From: Microbacteriaceae bacterium
GTDB taxonomy: Bacteria > Actinomycetota > Actinomycetes > Actinomycetales > Microbacteriaceae
Length of the DNA: 64,000 nucleotides
Assembly (NCBI GenBank): GCA_027487865.1
Contig: JAIYCT010000002.1
Location: 155,038 to 219,037, forward strand
Reading direction: 5' to 3'
Shown here: piece by piece, positions 48,306 to 56,952 of the stretch
Position numbering within the stretch: position 1 is the first letter of the stretch
Layout of the letters: the number at the start of each line of letters is the position of its first letter
Notes under the pieces: model-generated
Databases searched by the model: none
Told to the model about the DNA's origin: nothing
What the model saw: only the letters and a program-made list of their open reading frames with translations
Position numbers and translations under genes: made by a program

Positions 48306-49849
48306 TAAGCCAATTCCTTCGGGGACGTCGATGCCACACATGATAGCAGTTGGTTCAGCTTGATATTTTGCGCAATTTCGCTAGCTGAGCGACACATCGC
48401 AATCGGCAACCTGCGCCTTAGTAGGTCATCGGCTGTCTTTACCTGCTCATGTTCCAAAACATACCTAACCTCAGCACCGCAGATTCCAAGCCCTTCGAAG
48501 ATCGGCTCACGTAGTTCTGCACTTGTGCGAGCCAGCTCCAGAATCTCAAGCGCTCTGCTCCCATGACGGCGCCACAGCTCAGAGACAATCAGCTCAGCAG
48601 CTGGCCCATTGCCAAACACCGGCCTTGCAACTTTCTCAAAACTTTGCTGAGACTCCCTGGACTCTTCGCCGTACCAGTTCTCAGCCACGCCGAATTTACC
48701 GAGCTGGAACTTCTTCACCGCGGCGAAAACCTCGTCGCCCACATTTAGGCAGTCAGTTAGCTTGCCGCCGAACACCGTTACGACCCGCTTTTCAGTTGCA
48801 GTTTCAATAACGTGCTTTCTAGAAAGTTTGTGCCAATCCGAGGTGTCTCCCTTAGAGCTACCAGCAACCAGCGGTCTGACTCCGCATCGCTCCGAGATGA
48901 TGTCGGATTCGACTAGTGGCCGCTCCAGGTTCATTTCCTTGTTGATCTGACGGAGAAGGAAATCGCGATCTGCCTGGGTAACTTCCTTGGTCTCACTATC
49001 GACTCTGGTGTCAGTTGTGCCAATCATGCTCCGGTCGCCCATTGGCAGCACGTAGAACATTCGACCCTCTTCGTCCCAAAAAGCTAGGACCCGATCCGAG
49101 TTGTGGATCTTGGGCACGATTAGGTGAACGCCCTTGGATAGCACGAGCCTGGATTTAGGAGTTACTCCCAGAAGCTCAGAGACGCCGGCTGCGAAAGGAC
49201 CAGTCGCATTCACTACGCTCTTGGCTCGGTATTCGATCTTTTCGGCGGTGTGGGCATCTTGGGCAAGCAGATTCCACTCACCATCGAACTGGGCCTCAAC
49301 TAGCTCAGAGTAGTTGCAAACCTGAGCGCCAAATCCCTTGGCGGTAGAAATGAAGTCCCAAACAAATCTGCTGTCGTTGTCCGGAAGCTCCGCATCAAAA
49401 TACTCAAGAGCTGCGCGGCCTGGAATAAAGCTCGGCTCAATTACAGTCGCGCGATTAGCTAGGTAGAGCTTTGGGATCTTGGTCGCAAAGCCACCGATGA
49501 CCCAGTACGCCATGGTGCCAAAGAGTCCTAGAACTCTGCCAAATGGTGAGGTGGGTCCGATCGATGCCAAAAAGCCAATTTCGCGAATGCGGTTTGGGTA
49601 GCAGCGCATGAGCTGGTTGCGAGATCGGCAGAGTTTGTAAACCAAACCAAATTCGTAGCTCTGGAGGTACTTGATGCCACCCCACACCAGATTGCTCGAC
49701 TCTTGGGAGGTCGTGGAGGCATAGTCCCCTCGCTCCAGTAGCAGGACCTTCAGGCCAGACGCGGAAAGTCGGGCAGCGGATACTGCTCCGTTAATCCCAC
49801 CGCCGATAATCGCTACATCGTAGAGGGTTGAATCCTTTGACTTTGACAT
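48305..49849 (-). CDS. glpD: FAD-dependent glycerol-3-phosphate dehydrogenase, paralogue 1
   Basis: The 514-residue flavoprotein has the FAD-binding V-A-I-I-G-G-G-I-N-G-A, S-S-N-L-V-W-G-G-I-K-Y-L-Q (GlpD signature) and V-V-N-A-T-G-P-F-A, then T-D-T-R-V and a C-terminal GlpD helical domain. It would oxidise glycerol-3-phosphate to dihydroxyacetone phosphate and pass electrons to quinone. It differs clearly from the second GlpD at 59905, and resembles in size the GlpD-related polyol-phosphate dehydrogenases (EryB-like), so another polyol phosphate is possible. Divergent from the AraM-like gene across a promoter region with a strong inverted repeat. Confidence 0.87.
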   Translation of the reverse strand: MSKSKDSTLYDVAIIGGGINGAVSAARLSASGLKVLLLERGDYASTTSQESSNLVWGGIKYLQSYEFGLVYKLCRSRNQLMRCYPNRIREIGFLASIGPTSPFGRVLGLFGTMAYWVIGGFATKIPKLYLANRATVIEPSFIPGRAALEYFDAELPDNDSRFVWDFISTAKGFGAQVCNYSELVEAQFDGEWNLLAQDAHTAEKIEYRAKSVVNATGPFAAGVSELLGVTPKSRLVLSKGVHLIVPKIHNSDRVLAFWDEEGRMFYVLPMGDRSMIGTTDTRVDSETKEVTQADRDFLLRQINKEMNLERPLVESDIISERCGVRPLVAGSSKGDTSDWHKLSRKHVIETATEKRVVTVFGGKLTDCLNVGDEVFAAVKKFQLGKFGVAENWYGEESRESQQSFEKVARPVFGNGPAAELIVSELWRRHGSRALEILELARTSAELREPIFEGLGICGAEVRYVLEHEQVKTADDLLRRRLPIAMCRSASEIAQNIKLNQLLSCVASTSPKELA

Positions 49850-49861
49850 TTCAAAACCGCC

Positions 49862-49932
49862 TTGACAACGCTTCCTGTTTCTTTTTACTCTAGTATCAAT
49901 GCATAGTTTATTCTAGTAATGAATAAACATGC
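49862..49932. promoter_or_regulatory. Divergent glpD1/AraM promoter region with large inverted repeat
   Basis: On the plus strand TTGACA (49862-49867) and TACTCT (49886-49891) are 18 bases apart. At the expected transcription start lies GCATaGTTTATTC-tagtaat-GAATAAACATGC (49901-49932), arms of 12-13 bases with one unpaired A. A related inverted repeat sits before the SorC regulator gene, so this is a probable SorC-type operator controlling both directions. Confidence 0.7.
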
Positions 49933-49960
49933 AGAATAGTTCTCGAAGATGAGGTTGCTG

Positions 49961-51403
49961 ATGTCTAGCTTTTCCAATGTGAGTGATCCAACTGACTTGT
50001 CACGAATCAAGTCCGTTATTGCCTCCGCGCCACAGCCGGAGCGACTGGTTCCCCTTGGCATCAAGCAGCTAGAGATCTCATGGAATGCCTCCGAGTTATT
50101 GGTATTCGCAGCCGCCGAAATCCTGCGAGAGCAAAAGATCGAGCCAGTTGGAGCGAAGGTTCTTTTCATTACCGACGACGTGACAATCTTCAAAGGGCAG
50201 CGTGACTTCAAGGCTTACGTGAATGAGACCCTAACCAAATACTTCAAAGTGACCTGGCTCACGCTTACCGCCGACGGGGTGGTAAAGGTTGATGACAAAA
50301 CCTTGGACCTAGCCAGTGCAGCGGTGCCGGGGCACGACCTTGTTGTTGGACTAGGTGGCGGAACCATTAGTGACATTGCCAAGGTTGCTTGCAATAGGAA
50401 TCCTGGCACACAGTTGATTTCGATTCAGACTGCGGCCTCAGTTGATGGCTACACCGACAACGTTTCGGTGGTCTTGAAAAATGGTGTGAAGCGGACCATT
50501 GTCTCGAACTGGCCAGAGGTGGTTCTTGCCGATCTCGAAGTAATTCAGAGCGCTCCTCTGGAGCTAAACCTTGCCGGCTTTGGTGAGGCGCTGTCCCTAT
50601 ACACGGCACCGGCTGACTGGGAGCTCGCCAGCCGATTGGGCCTTGATTCAAGTTTTCACGAGACCCCTCGCGATTTGCTGTTGGCATTTGCGGGCGACCC
50701 AGCTGAGTGGGGCAATGGTCTTGCCATTGGGAACCTGGGTGCAGTTGAGCAGTTGACAAAGGTCCTAGCTATCCGCGGCATTGGAACCGGTATTGCGGGA
50801 ACCACCGCTTGCCTGTCTGGCACCGAGCACCTAATTAGCCACCTATTAGATATGAGAGCGGTTGCATCTGGGGAGCAGGTCGGACTTCACGGCGCCCAGG
50901 TTGGGGCGGCATCGCTGGTGTCCGCTATGGCCTGGCGCTATCTGCTGGAGATTCTTCCCGAGCTAGAACTTCAGGCAGTCGACATCGACTTGTTTGCTCA
51001 AAAGGTAACCACGGCGTTTGCCGGCATCGATAAATCGGGAACCCTCACCAGCGAATGTATTTCTGATGTGACCAAGAAGCTGGAGAAGGTCCAGGCCCTG
51101 CAGCCAAGCATCGTTGCCCAACTAAAGGCCTGGCAGATTGATCCGAGCAAGCTTGCGGCAATCGCACCAATACCAGAGGCTTTGGCGCAGGGGCTTCTGG
51201 TATCCGGTGCTCCGATGACCTATGCAGATCTTGAGCCGTGGGTGACCGAAGAGATTTGGCAGTGGTCGGTCGCAAACTGCCACCTGATGCGCAATCGATT
51301 TACCGCGGTGGACCTGCTTGCGCTTTGTGGCAGATGGGAAAAATCTGACTGGGAAAGAGTCTTGGAGCTCACTGATTTGGCGATAGCCCAGGTGACCGCG
51401 TGA
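49961..51403 (+). CDS. sn-Glycerol-1-phosphate dehydrogenase-like protein (AraM/EgsA family, iron-type ADH)
   Basis: The 480-residue protein belongs to the iron-containing alcohol dehydrogenase superfamily, glycerol-1-phosphate dehydrogenase branch. It has the nucleotide motif V-V-G-L-G-G-G-T-I-S-D-I-A-K, the branch signature T-A-A-S-V-D-G-Y-T-D-N-V-S-V, and metal-ligand histidines in S-G-T-E-H-L-I-S-H and E-Q-V-G-L-H-G-A-Q-V. AraM of Bacillus interconverts glycerol-1-phosphate and dihydroxyacetone phosphate. ATG at 49961 is preferred (GAGG six bases before) over an ATG four codons earlier. First gene of an operon with an FGGY kinase (GTGA overlap) and a HAD phosphatase. It is longer than AraM, with an extra C-terminal helical part. 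Confidence 0.83.
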   Translation: MSSFSNVSDPTDLSRIKSVIASAPQPERLVPLGIKQLEISWNASELLVFAAAEILREQKIEPVGAKVLFITDDVTIFKGQRDFKAYVNETLTKYFKVTWLTLTADGVVKVDDKTLDLASAAVPGHDLVVGLGGGTISDIAKVACNRNPGTQLISIQTAASVDGYTDNVSVVLKNGVKRTIVSNWPEVVLADLEVIQSAPLELNLAGFGEALSLYTAPADWELASRLGLDSSFHETPRDLLLAFAGDPAEWGNGLAIGNLGAVEQLTKVLAIRGIGTGIAGTTACLSGTEHLISHLLDMRAVASGEQVGLHGAQVGAASLVSAMAWRYLLEILPELELQAVDIDLFAQKVTTAFAGIDKSGTLTSECISDVTKKLEKVQALQPSIVAQLKAWQIDPSKLAAIAPIPEALAQGLLVSGAPMTYADLEPWVTEEIWQWSVANCHLMRNRFTAVDLLALCGRWEKSDWERVLELTDLAIAQVTA

Positions 51404-52896
51404 GCGAACAGTTAGTTATTTCCGTTGACTGCTCAACCACTGCCGCCAAGGCAATTGTCTGGGATGCCAGCGGCCGTCAGCTGAGCGAAGGCCGGCAGGA
51501 CATAGCGCTGAGCATCCCCAATGAAGGCTGGGGAGAGCAAGACCCGAAGGCCTGGTGGTCTGCCACAAGTGCAGCTATTGCGGCTGCGGTCAAAGGCGTC
51601 GATGCAACCAAGATAAAGGCCCTGGTGCTCACCCACCAGCGTGAAAGCTTCGCCTGCTTGGATGAGAATGATGAGCCACTGCGACCTGCCATGCTTTGGC
51701 TTGACACCAGGGCACACGATCAGGTCAAGCGTTTTGGTACCAGCCGAATTCACACCCTTACTGGCAAACCAGCCAACCCCACCCCTGCGTTTTATAAGTT
51801 GCTTTGGATCAGGGACAACGAGCCAGCGGTGTTTGCCAAGATCAGCCGAGTAGCAGATGTGCACGCCTACCTGTCGCTTCAGCTAACGGGAATGTTTGCC
51901 ACCTCGACCGCAAGTGCTGATCCACTCGGAGTCGTTGATCTCGAATCCATGGACTACAGCCCAGAGCTTCTCAGGACCCTGCAGCTGTCAGACGATGTCT
52001 TCCCGGAACTTTGTGTACCCGGAACTGTAATTGCGACCCTTTTGCCAGAGGTGAGCAAAGCGCTCGGCCTGCCGCTAGAACTACCTTTGATTTCAGGCGG
52101 CGGCGATGGGCAGTGCGCTGGTTTGGGTGCGGGAGTTGCAGCCCCGGGAACCGGTTATCTCAACCTCGGTACCGGCTTGATTGCCGGAATCTACTCGGAT
52201 GACTACAAGCCAAGCTTTGCCTATCGGGCGATGTCCGGGACCGTTCCTGGCAGTTACAACTACGAGTTTTTTGTCGGTGCCGGCACCTACATGGTTAATT
52301 GGTTCAAGACTCACATCAGCCAGCCCGAGAACAACATGGGATTGGCCCCGGAACAGTACTGGGAGTCCAAGGCACTTGAGGTCCCAATTGGTAGTGAGGG
52401 GTTGTTTACCCTGCCCTACTGGAATGGTGCGCTAACTCCCTACTGGGACCAAAATGCCCGCGGTTCGATAGTTGGCTTCTCGGGAATCCACGGGAATGAG
52501 CACCTATATCGCTCGATCTTGGAGGGCATCGCTTTTGAATTGCGGCTCTGCATCGAAACTGCAAGTGCCACCATTCGTCAACCGGTTGAGCGCTTCATCA
52601 CAATGGGCGGTGGCTCAAAGAGCGCGCTCTGGTGCCAGATCCTGGCTGACAATCTGCGCATCCCGATAGCAATCGCTCGGTCCCAAGAGGCCACTGCGCT
52701 CGGCGCTGCAATGCTCGGCTTCGCAGCCCTTGGGGTGTATGAATCGACCCCGGACGCCTCGGCAAAAATGTCTGGCTTTAGCCAAGAGTTTCTGCCCAAT
52801 CCAGACAATGCTGAATGCTACGACCGCTACTTCGAGGTTTACAAGTCGCTATACCCAGCGTTGAAATCAACCTACTCGGCCATTCAGGAGCTGTAG
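51400..52896 (+). CDS. FGGY-family carbohydrate kinase
   Basis: The 498-residue kinase has the ASKHA fold. It opens with V-I-S-V-D-C-S-T-T-A-A-K, has the P-loop-like S-G-G-G-D-G-Q-C-A-G-L-G, N-L-G-T-G, and the C-terminal FGGY signature region M-G-G-G-S-K-S-A-L-W-C-Q-I-L-A-D followed by E-A-T-A-L-G-A-A. It is closer to xylulokinase-type than to glycerol kinase; a pentulose, tetritol or similar polyol is a likely substrate. The GTG start overlaps the preceding stop (GTGA), and the HAD phosphatase gene follows after two bases, so the three are one translational unit. Confidence 0.87.
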   Translation: MSEQLVISVDCSTTAAKAIVWDASGRQLSEGRQDIALSIPNEGWGEQDPKAWWSATSAAIAAAVKGVDATKIKALVLTHQRESFACLDENDEPLRPAMLWLDTRAHDQVKRFGTSRIHTLTGKPANPTPAFYKLLWIRDNEPAVFAKISRVADVHAYLSLQLTGMFATSTASADPLGVVDLESMDYSPELLRTLQLSDDVFPELCVPGTVIATLLPEVSKALGLPLELPLISGGGDGQCAGLGAGVAAPGTGYLNLGTGLIAGIYSDDYKPSFAYRAMSGTVPGSYNYEFFVGAGTYMVNWFKTHISQPENNMGLAPEQYWESKALEVPIGSEGLFTLPYWNGALTPYWDQNARGSIVGFSGIHGNEHLYRSILEGIAFELRLCIETASATIRQPVERFITMGGGSKSALWCQILADNLRIPIAIARSQEATALGAAMLGFAALGVYESTPDASAKMSGFSQEFLPNPDNAECYDRYFEVYKSLYPALKSTYSAIQEL

Positions 52897-52898
52897 AG

Positions 52899-53744
52899 AT
52901 GAGCGTGGATAAAGTTGGGGATAGACCCGAAGACTTTTATGACGCCTACCTGTTTGATCTAGACGGAACCATTTACCTCGGCGAAGAGCTATTGCCCGGA
53001 GCTCGCGAGCTACTTGATTCGCTTCGGGCCCGCGGAAGCCAGCGAGTGTTCTTGAGCAATAACCCAACCAAGAGCCCGCAGATGTATGTGGACAAGTTGC
53101 GAAGGCTTGGAATCGAAGTCGAGCTCGATGAGATCCTCAACACAATCATTTCAACCGTCGGATGGCTGCAGGCCAATCGCCCCGGAGCCAAAGTCTTTCC
53201 AATCTCAGACCCACCGCTGATTGCTGCCCTAGAAGAGGCAGGAATCGAGATCAGTGACAATCCGGCCGAGATCGACATCGTGATTGCAAGTTATGACCAT
53301 GACTTTCACTACCGGAAGCTGCAGATTGCCTTCGATACGCTCTGGAAGCACGGTAGGGGCGAACTGATTACCACCAACCCAGATCGATACTGCCCGTTTC
53401 CAAATGGCAACGGCGAGCCGGATGCCGCTGGAGTGGTCGCGGCCATTGAGGCGACCACCGGAGTGAAGTGCAGTTTCAATATGGGTAAGCCAGACCAGAT
53501 CATGATCGATGTCGCGATGCAAAGACTTGCCGCCTCACCTGAGCGAACCATCATGGTCGGCGACCGACCAACCACAGATATAAAGATGGCGGTAAATGCT
53601 GGTATTCACTCCGCCCTGGTGCTCACCGGAGAGAGCCAGGGGCTGGTCTATGACCCGGTCAAAACCGGCATTACACCAACGTTTGTCCTCAGCAGAATTG
53701 ACGAACTTTTGCCCATCCAAAACACCTCGGTGGGAAATTGTTGA
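52899..53744 (+). CDS. HAD-IIA family phosphatase (NagD/AraL-like)
   Basis: The 281-residue protein has HAD motif I Y-L-F-D-L-D-G-T-I-Y-L-G, motif II F-L-S-N-N-P-T-K and motif III/IV G-K-P-D-Q-I-M ... M-V-G-D-R-P-T-T-D-I-K-M-A, with the large IIA cap between. AraL of Bacillus, a promiscuous sugar phosphatase in the arabinose operon that also contains araM, is the best analogy. It may remove toxic or overflow sugar phosphates made by the upstream kinase. AGGAG eight bases before the ATG sets the start; the frame is open farther upstream inside the kinase gene. Confidence 0.9.
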   Translation: MSVDKVGDRPEDFYDAYLFDLDGTIYLGEELLPGARELLDSLRARGSQRVFLSNNPTKSPQMYVDKLRRLGIEVELDEILNTIISTVGWLQANRPGAKVFPISDPPLIAALEEAGIEISDNPAEIDIVIASYDHDFHYRKLQIAFDTLWKHGRGELITTNPDRYCPFPNGNGEPDAAGVVAAIEATTGVKCSFNMGKPDQIMIDVAMQRLAASPERTIMVGDRPTTDIKMAVNAGIHSALVLTGESQGLVYDPVKTGITPTFVLSRIDELLPIQNTSVGNC

Positions 53745-53790
53745 AAAAAATTTGCGGATGTGTAGAATAATAAAACAAGAAGTGAATAAT
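53741..53790 (+). promoter_or_regulatory. Promoter of the E1-lipoyl operon with GAATAAT direct repeats
   Basis: TTGAAA (53741-53746, overlapping the HAD stop) and TAGAAT (53763-53768) are 16 bases apart. GAATAAT occurs twice, at 53765-53771 overlapping the -10 element and at 53784-53790. The second copy (GTGAATAATTATGA) resembles the half-sites of the two large inverted repeats in this island. Confidence 0.5.
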
Positions 53791-53821
53791 TATGATTCGG
53801 CAGGAAGCGAAAGGCAATTCA

Positions 53822-54811
53822 ATGGCAGCACCAACTAAGGATCAGATGCTGGAAATGCAGCGTCGAATGCTGCGCATCCGCTACTTCGACGAGCGCGCCT
53901 CAAAGATGGTCAAGCGCGGTCACATCCCCGGAACCGTTCACACCAGCATTGGCCAAGAGGCTCAGGTGGTAGGCGCAACCATGGCGCTTCGCGATGAGGA
54001 TTACATGACCGGTAACCACCGCAGCCACGGACACCCGATTGGTAAGGGTTCTCCACTGGGTCCGCTGATGGCAGAACTTGTAGGTAAGGCAACCGGCGTT
54101 TGCAAGGGCAAGGGTGGATCGCTTCACCTAGCCGACTTCAGTGTCGGCAGCCTGGGTGAATCTGGAATTGTCGGTTCGTCCATTCCGATTGCAGCCGGTG
54201 CAGCGCTATCGGCATCAGTATTGAAAAAGAGCCACGTTTCACTGGCCTTCTTCGGTGATGGTGCGGCGAATCAAGGTGTGCTTTACGAGTCCATCAACAT
54301 GGCTGGCGTTTGGAAGCTCCCGGTTATTTTCTTGTGCGAAAACAATCAGTACGCCTTGAGCACCCCGGCCCACACTGTCACCTCAGGTGTAATCGCGGAT
54401 CGTGCCGCCGGCTTTGGCATCTTTGGAGTCAGGGTCGAGAACGGGCAAGACGTGTTGGAAGTTTTCAATGCGGTATCTGAGGCTGCAGCTCGAGCCAGGG
54501 CAGGCGAGGGACCATCTCTAATTGAAGTGGTTACCTACCGCTTCAATGAGCACTCCGAGGGACTGAGAATCGGCACCGACTACCGAGACCCAGAAGAGCG
54601 TGAGCAGTGGCTCAAGCGTGACCCGATTGTGCTGTTCAGAAACTACCTAATTGCCGAGGGTCACTTTACGGCTGAAGCACTTGATGCCCTTGAAGCAGAG
54701 GTGCTAGCCGAGGTGGACGAAGCAGTTCGTTTCACCGACGAGAGCCCATACCCAGAGCCAGAGACCGCATTTGCAGATCTCTACACCGACAAAGAGGAGC
54801 AGTTCGCATGA
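53822..54811 (+). CDS. Thiamine-dependent 2-oxoacid/acetoin dehydrogenase E1 alpha subunit
   Basis: The 329-residue protein carries the thiamine diphosphate motif F-F-G-D-G-A-A-N-Q-G ending in C-E-N-N-Q, and H-R-S-H-G-H-P-I-G near residue 62. Length and sequence resemble AcoA-type (acetoin dehydrogenase) and PdhA subunits. The partner E1 beta begins within its stop codon (ATGA). The start at M-A-A-P-T-K is chosen for AAAGG seven bases upstream; an ATG ten codons earlier (M-I-R-Q) is an alternative. First gene of an operon that also encodes a lipoyl carrier, an aldolase, an E2 core and a lipoate ligase. The substrate could be a 2-oxoacid or an acetoin-like ketone. Confidence 0.88.
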   Translation: MAAPTKDQMLEMQRRMLRIRYFDERASKMVKRGHIPGTVHTSIGQEAQVVGATMALRDEDYMTGNHRSHGHPIGKGSPLGPLMAELVGKATGVCKGKGGSLHLADFSVGSLGESGIVGSSIPIAAGAALSASVLKKSHVSLAFFGDGAANQGVLYESINMAGVWKLPVIFLCENNQYALSTPAHTVTSGVIADRAAGFGIFGVRVENGQDVLEVFNAVSEAAARARAGEGPSLIEVVTYRFNEHSEGLRIGTDYRDPEEREQWLKRDPIVLFRNYLIAEGHFTAEALDALEAEVLAEVDEAVRFTDESPYPEPETAFADLYTDKEEQFA

Positions 54812-55809
54812 GCTTGATGAGTTACTTGGGCGCTATCGGTGCAGCCCAGCGCGAGGCGATGGACGCCGACGAGCGAGTCATCATCATCGGTGAGGACGTT
54901 GAGGCAAATGTTTACGGCACCACCGGAGGCGGCAAGAGCCGCGCCGACAAAGGTGATTTTCTTCAGATGTACGGCCGCGATCGAATCCGAAACACTCCAA
55001 TCTCCGAGGAGGCCATCGTTGGTTTTGCTGCCGGCGCGGCAATGACCGGATTGCGTCCAATCGTGGATCTTTCCTACTCCAGCTTCCTTTACATGGCAAT
55101 GGATCAGTTCGTGAACCAGGTGGCAAAGAACCGCTACATGTTTGGAGGCCAGGCATCAATGCCGGTGGTTTTCCGCTCTGCAATGTTCTACGGGCTAAAC
55201 ACCGGAGCGCACCACTCAGATCGTCCATACCCAATGTTTATGAACGTTCCGGGACTGAAGATCATCGCACCATCTTCGCCATCGGATGCCAAGGGATTGC
55301 TGCGCTACGCAATTGATTCTGATGACCCGGTCTTGACCTTTGAAGCCTGCTTGCTTTGGGGCAGCAAAGAAGAGGTTAGCGACGAAGAATATCGAATTCC
55401 GTTTGGCAAGGCTCGCATCGCTCGAGAGGGCACAGATGTAACCGTGGTTGCTATCTCCTCATCGGTACCAGAGGCAGTGGCGGCAGCAGATGCCATGGCT
55501 GCAGAGGGAGTTTCGGTTGAGGTTATCGACCCTAGAACCCTTGTTCCAATGGACACCAGGGCGATTCTTGAGTCGGTTTCAAAGACCGGCCGACTTGTCG
55601 TTGCAGAGCCGGCACACCGCACCTGTGGTGCAGCTGGCGAGATCAGCGCCATCGTGTCAGAGGAGATCTTTGACGCACTGAAGGCGCCAATCATCCGTGT
55701 GACAGCACCTGACATGCAGATTCCATTCAGCCCAGCGCTGGAGAAGCAAATGTACCCAAACCGAATAACCATCGCAGACGCCATCCGCAAGGTAGCGGGA
55801 CTGCGCTAA
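54808..55809 (+). CDS. Thiamine-dependent dehydrogenase E1 beta subunit
   Basis: The 333-residue protein is the transketolase-like beta half of the E1 heterotetramer: E-D-V-E near the start, N-T-P-I-S-E-E-A-I-V-G-F-A-A-G-A-A, an R-P-I-V-D-L-S-Y-S-S-F segment, and the C-terminal transketolase domain with V-I-D-P-R-T-L-V-P-M-D. In place of the usual R-S-P-x-G-G-G-x-R-x-G-A-x-H-S loop it has R-S-A-M-F-Y-G-L-N-T-G-A-H-H-S, which may reflect a different substrate. Start overlaps the alpha stop. The lipoyl protein follows after 17 bases. Confidence 0.88.
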   Translation: MSLMSYLGAIGAAQREAMDADERVIIIGEDVEANVYGTTGGGKSRADKGDFLQMYGRDRIRNTPISEEAIVGFAAGAAMTGLRPIVDLSYSSFLYMAMDQFVNQVAKNRYMFGGQASMPVVFRSAMFYGLNTGAHHSDRPYPMFMNVPGLKIIAPSSPSDAKGLLRYAIDSDDPVLTFEACLLWGSKEEVSDEEYRIPFGKARIAREGTDVTVVAISSSVPEAVAAADAMAAEGVSVEVIDPRTLVPMDTRAILESVSKTGRLVVAEPAHRTCGAAGEISAIVSEEIFDALKAPIIRVTAPDMQIPFSPALEKQMYPNRITIADAIRKVAGLR

Positions 55810-55826
55810 TCAGAAGGAGCTAGTAA

Positions 55827-56066
55827 ATGAGAGTTGAAGTTCTGCTCCCACAGTGGGGCATGGGAATGAGCGAGGGATCGATCATCCAGTGGCTGAAAAA
55901 GGTAGGTGACTCCGTAGTTGAGGATGAGCCGCTGGCAGAGGTCGAAGCGGAGAAGGTCGAAGAGGTTTTGGAATCTCCAGCAACCGGAACCCTGGTGGAG
56001 ATTCTGGTGCCAGAGGGCGAGGCCGTAGAGGTCCGCACCGTGGTCGCCATCATCGAGACGAACTAA
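55827..56066 (+). CDS. Free-standing lipoyl carrier protein
   Basis: The 79-residue protein is one complete biotinyl/lipoyl domain: P-Q-W-G-M-G-M-S-E-G opening, the modified Lys43 in V-E-A-E-K-V-E-E, and the P-x-x-G-T-L-V-E-I-L-V-P-E-G second half. In normal E2 proteins this domain is fused to a subunit-binding and a catalytic domain; here it is a separate gene, and the E2 catalytic domain is encoded 880 bases downstream. AAGGAG lies nine bases before the ATG. It should shuttle the acyl or aldehyde group from E1 to the E2 core, after lipoylation possibly by the ligase at the operon end. Confidence 0.9.
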   Translation: MRVEVLLPQWGMGMSEGSIIQWLKKVGDSVVEDEPLAEVEAEKVEEVLESPATGTLVEILVPEGEAVEVRTVVAIIETN

Positions 56067-56100
56067 TCAGCAACAAGAAAACGAGTATAGGAAAAGCTAC

Positions 56101-56952
56101 ATGTCCAAGATTGATGTAATCGGCTTGATCCAAGCCGCTCAAGCCGGGGGATACGCAATCGGCGGTTTCAACATGCACAACCCAGAAACCACCCAAGCCC
56201 TAATCAGAGCAGCCGAGAGGGCCAACGCTCCGGTTTTCTTGCAGGTTGGCCGCGCAGTTGTACCACACATGGGCCTTGCCGAGGCCTTCTACATGACTTT
56301 GCGCGAGCGCGATAAGTCTCATGCAGTGGCCCCAATCCACCTTGATCACGGAACCTACGATGAGGTTTTCGAGGCAATCAAGCTTGGTTTTGATTCGATT
56401 ATGTTCGACGGCTCTCACCTGCCATTTGCGGAGAATATTGAAAAGACAAAGCAGGTAGTCGAGGTCGCCCACTCCTTCGGTATTCCAGTTGAAGCCGAGC
56501 TTGGACAGATTCCTGACGCTGCTGATTCAATCCACTGGCCTGACTTTTACACCAAGGTCGAACAGGCTGAAGAGTTTGTCGCCAAGACAGGTGTTGACCT
56601 ATTGGCGATTTCTGCCGGCGTGATGCACGGTGTCACCAACCTCAAGCCCCAGCCGCTGGCTATCGACCTGGTAAACCAGATCCGAGAGGCAACCAACATT
56701 CCGCTGGTGCTACACGGAGCCTCTGGTGTTCCTGTTGACGAGCTCAGGCAGGCTATCTCCGCCGGAGTTCACAAGCTAAATGCTGACACTGACCTTAGGC
56801 ACGCATTTCGATCCGGCATAGAAGACACCTTCAGCAAGGGCGACCGCCAGCTAGAAGAGGCAATGGACGAAGGCCGCCGCCGCATGATTGAAGCCACCAT
56901 CCAGAAAATGCAGGACTACGGCTGCGCAGGAAAGGCTCCGGCCCTAACATGA
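56101..56952 (+). CDS. Class II fructose-bisphosphate aldolase family protein
   Basis: The 283-residue zinc aldolase has I-G-G-F-N-M-H-N at the start, the catalytic/metal H80-L-D82-H83-G, F-D-S-I-M-F-D-G-S-H, A-I-S-A-G-V-M-H-G and V-L-H-G-A-S-G. The usual A-E-L-G-x-x-G-G loop is altered to A-E-L-G-Q-I-P-D-A-A, so the substrate may not be fructose bisphosphate; tagatose-, fuculose- or deoxysugar-type aldolases (GatY/KbaY/IolJ-like) are options. It is inserted between the lipoyl and E2 core genes, with the E2 start overlapping its stop (ATGA). That strongly suggests it works in the same pathway. Confidence 0.88.
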   Translation: MSKIDVIGLIQAAQAGGYAIGGFNMHNPETTQALIRAAERANAPVFLQVGRAVVPHMGLAEAFYMTLRERDKSHAVAPIHLDHGTYDEVFEAIKLGFDSIMFDGSHLPFAENIEKTKQVVEVAHSFGIPVEAELGQIPDAADSIHWPDFYTKVEQAEEFVAKTGVDLLAISAGVMHGVTNLKPQPLAIDLVNQIREATNIPLVLHGASGVPVDELRQAISAGVHKLNADTDLRHAFRSGIEDTFSKGDRQLEEAMDEGRRRMIEATIQKMQDYGCAGKAPALT

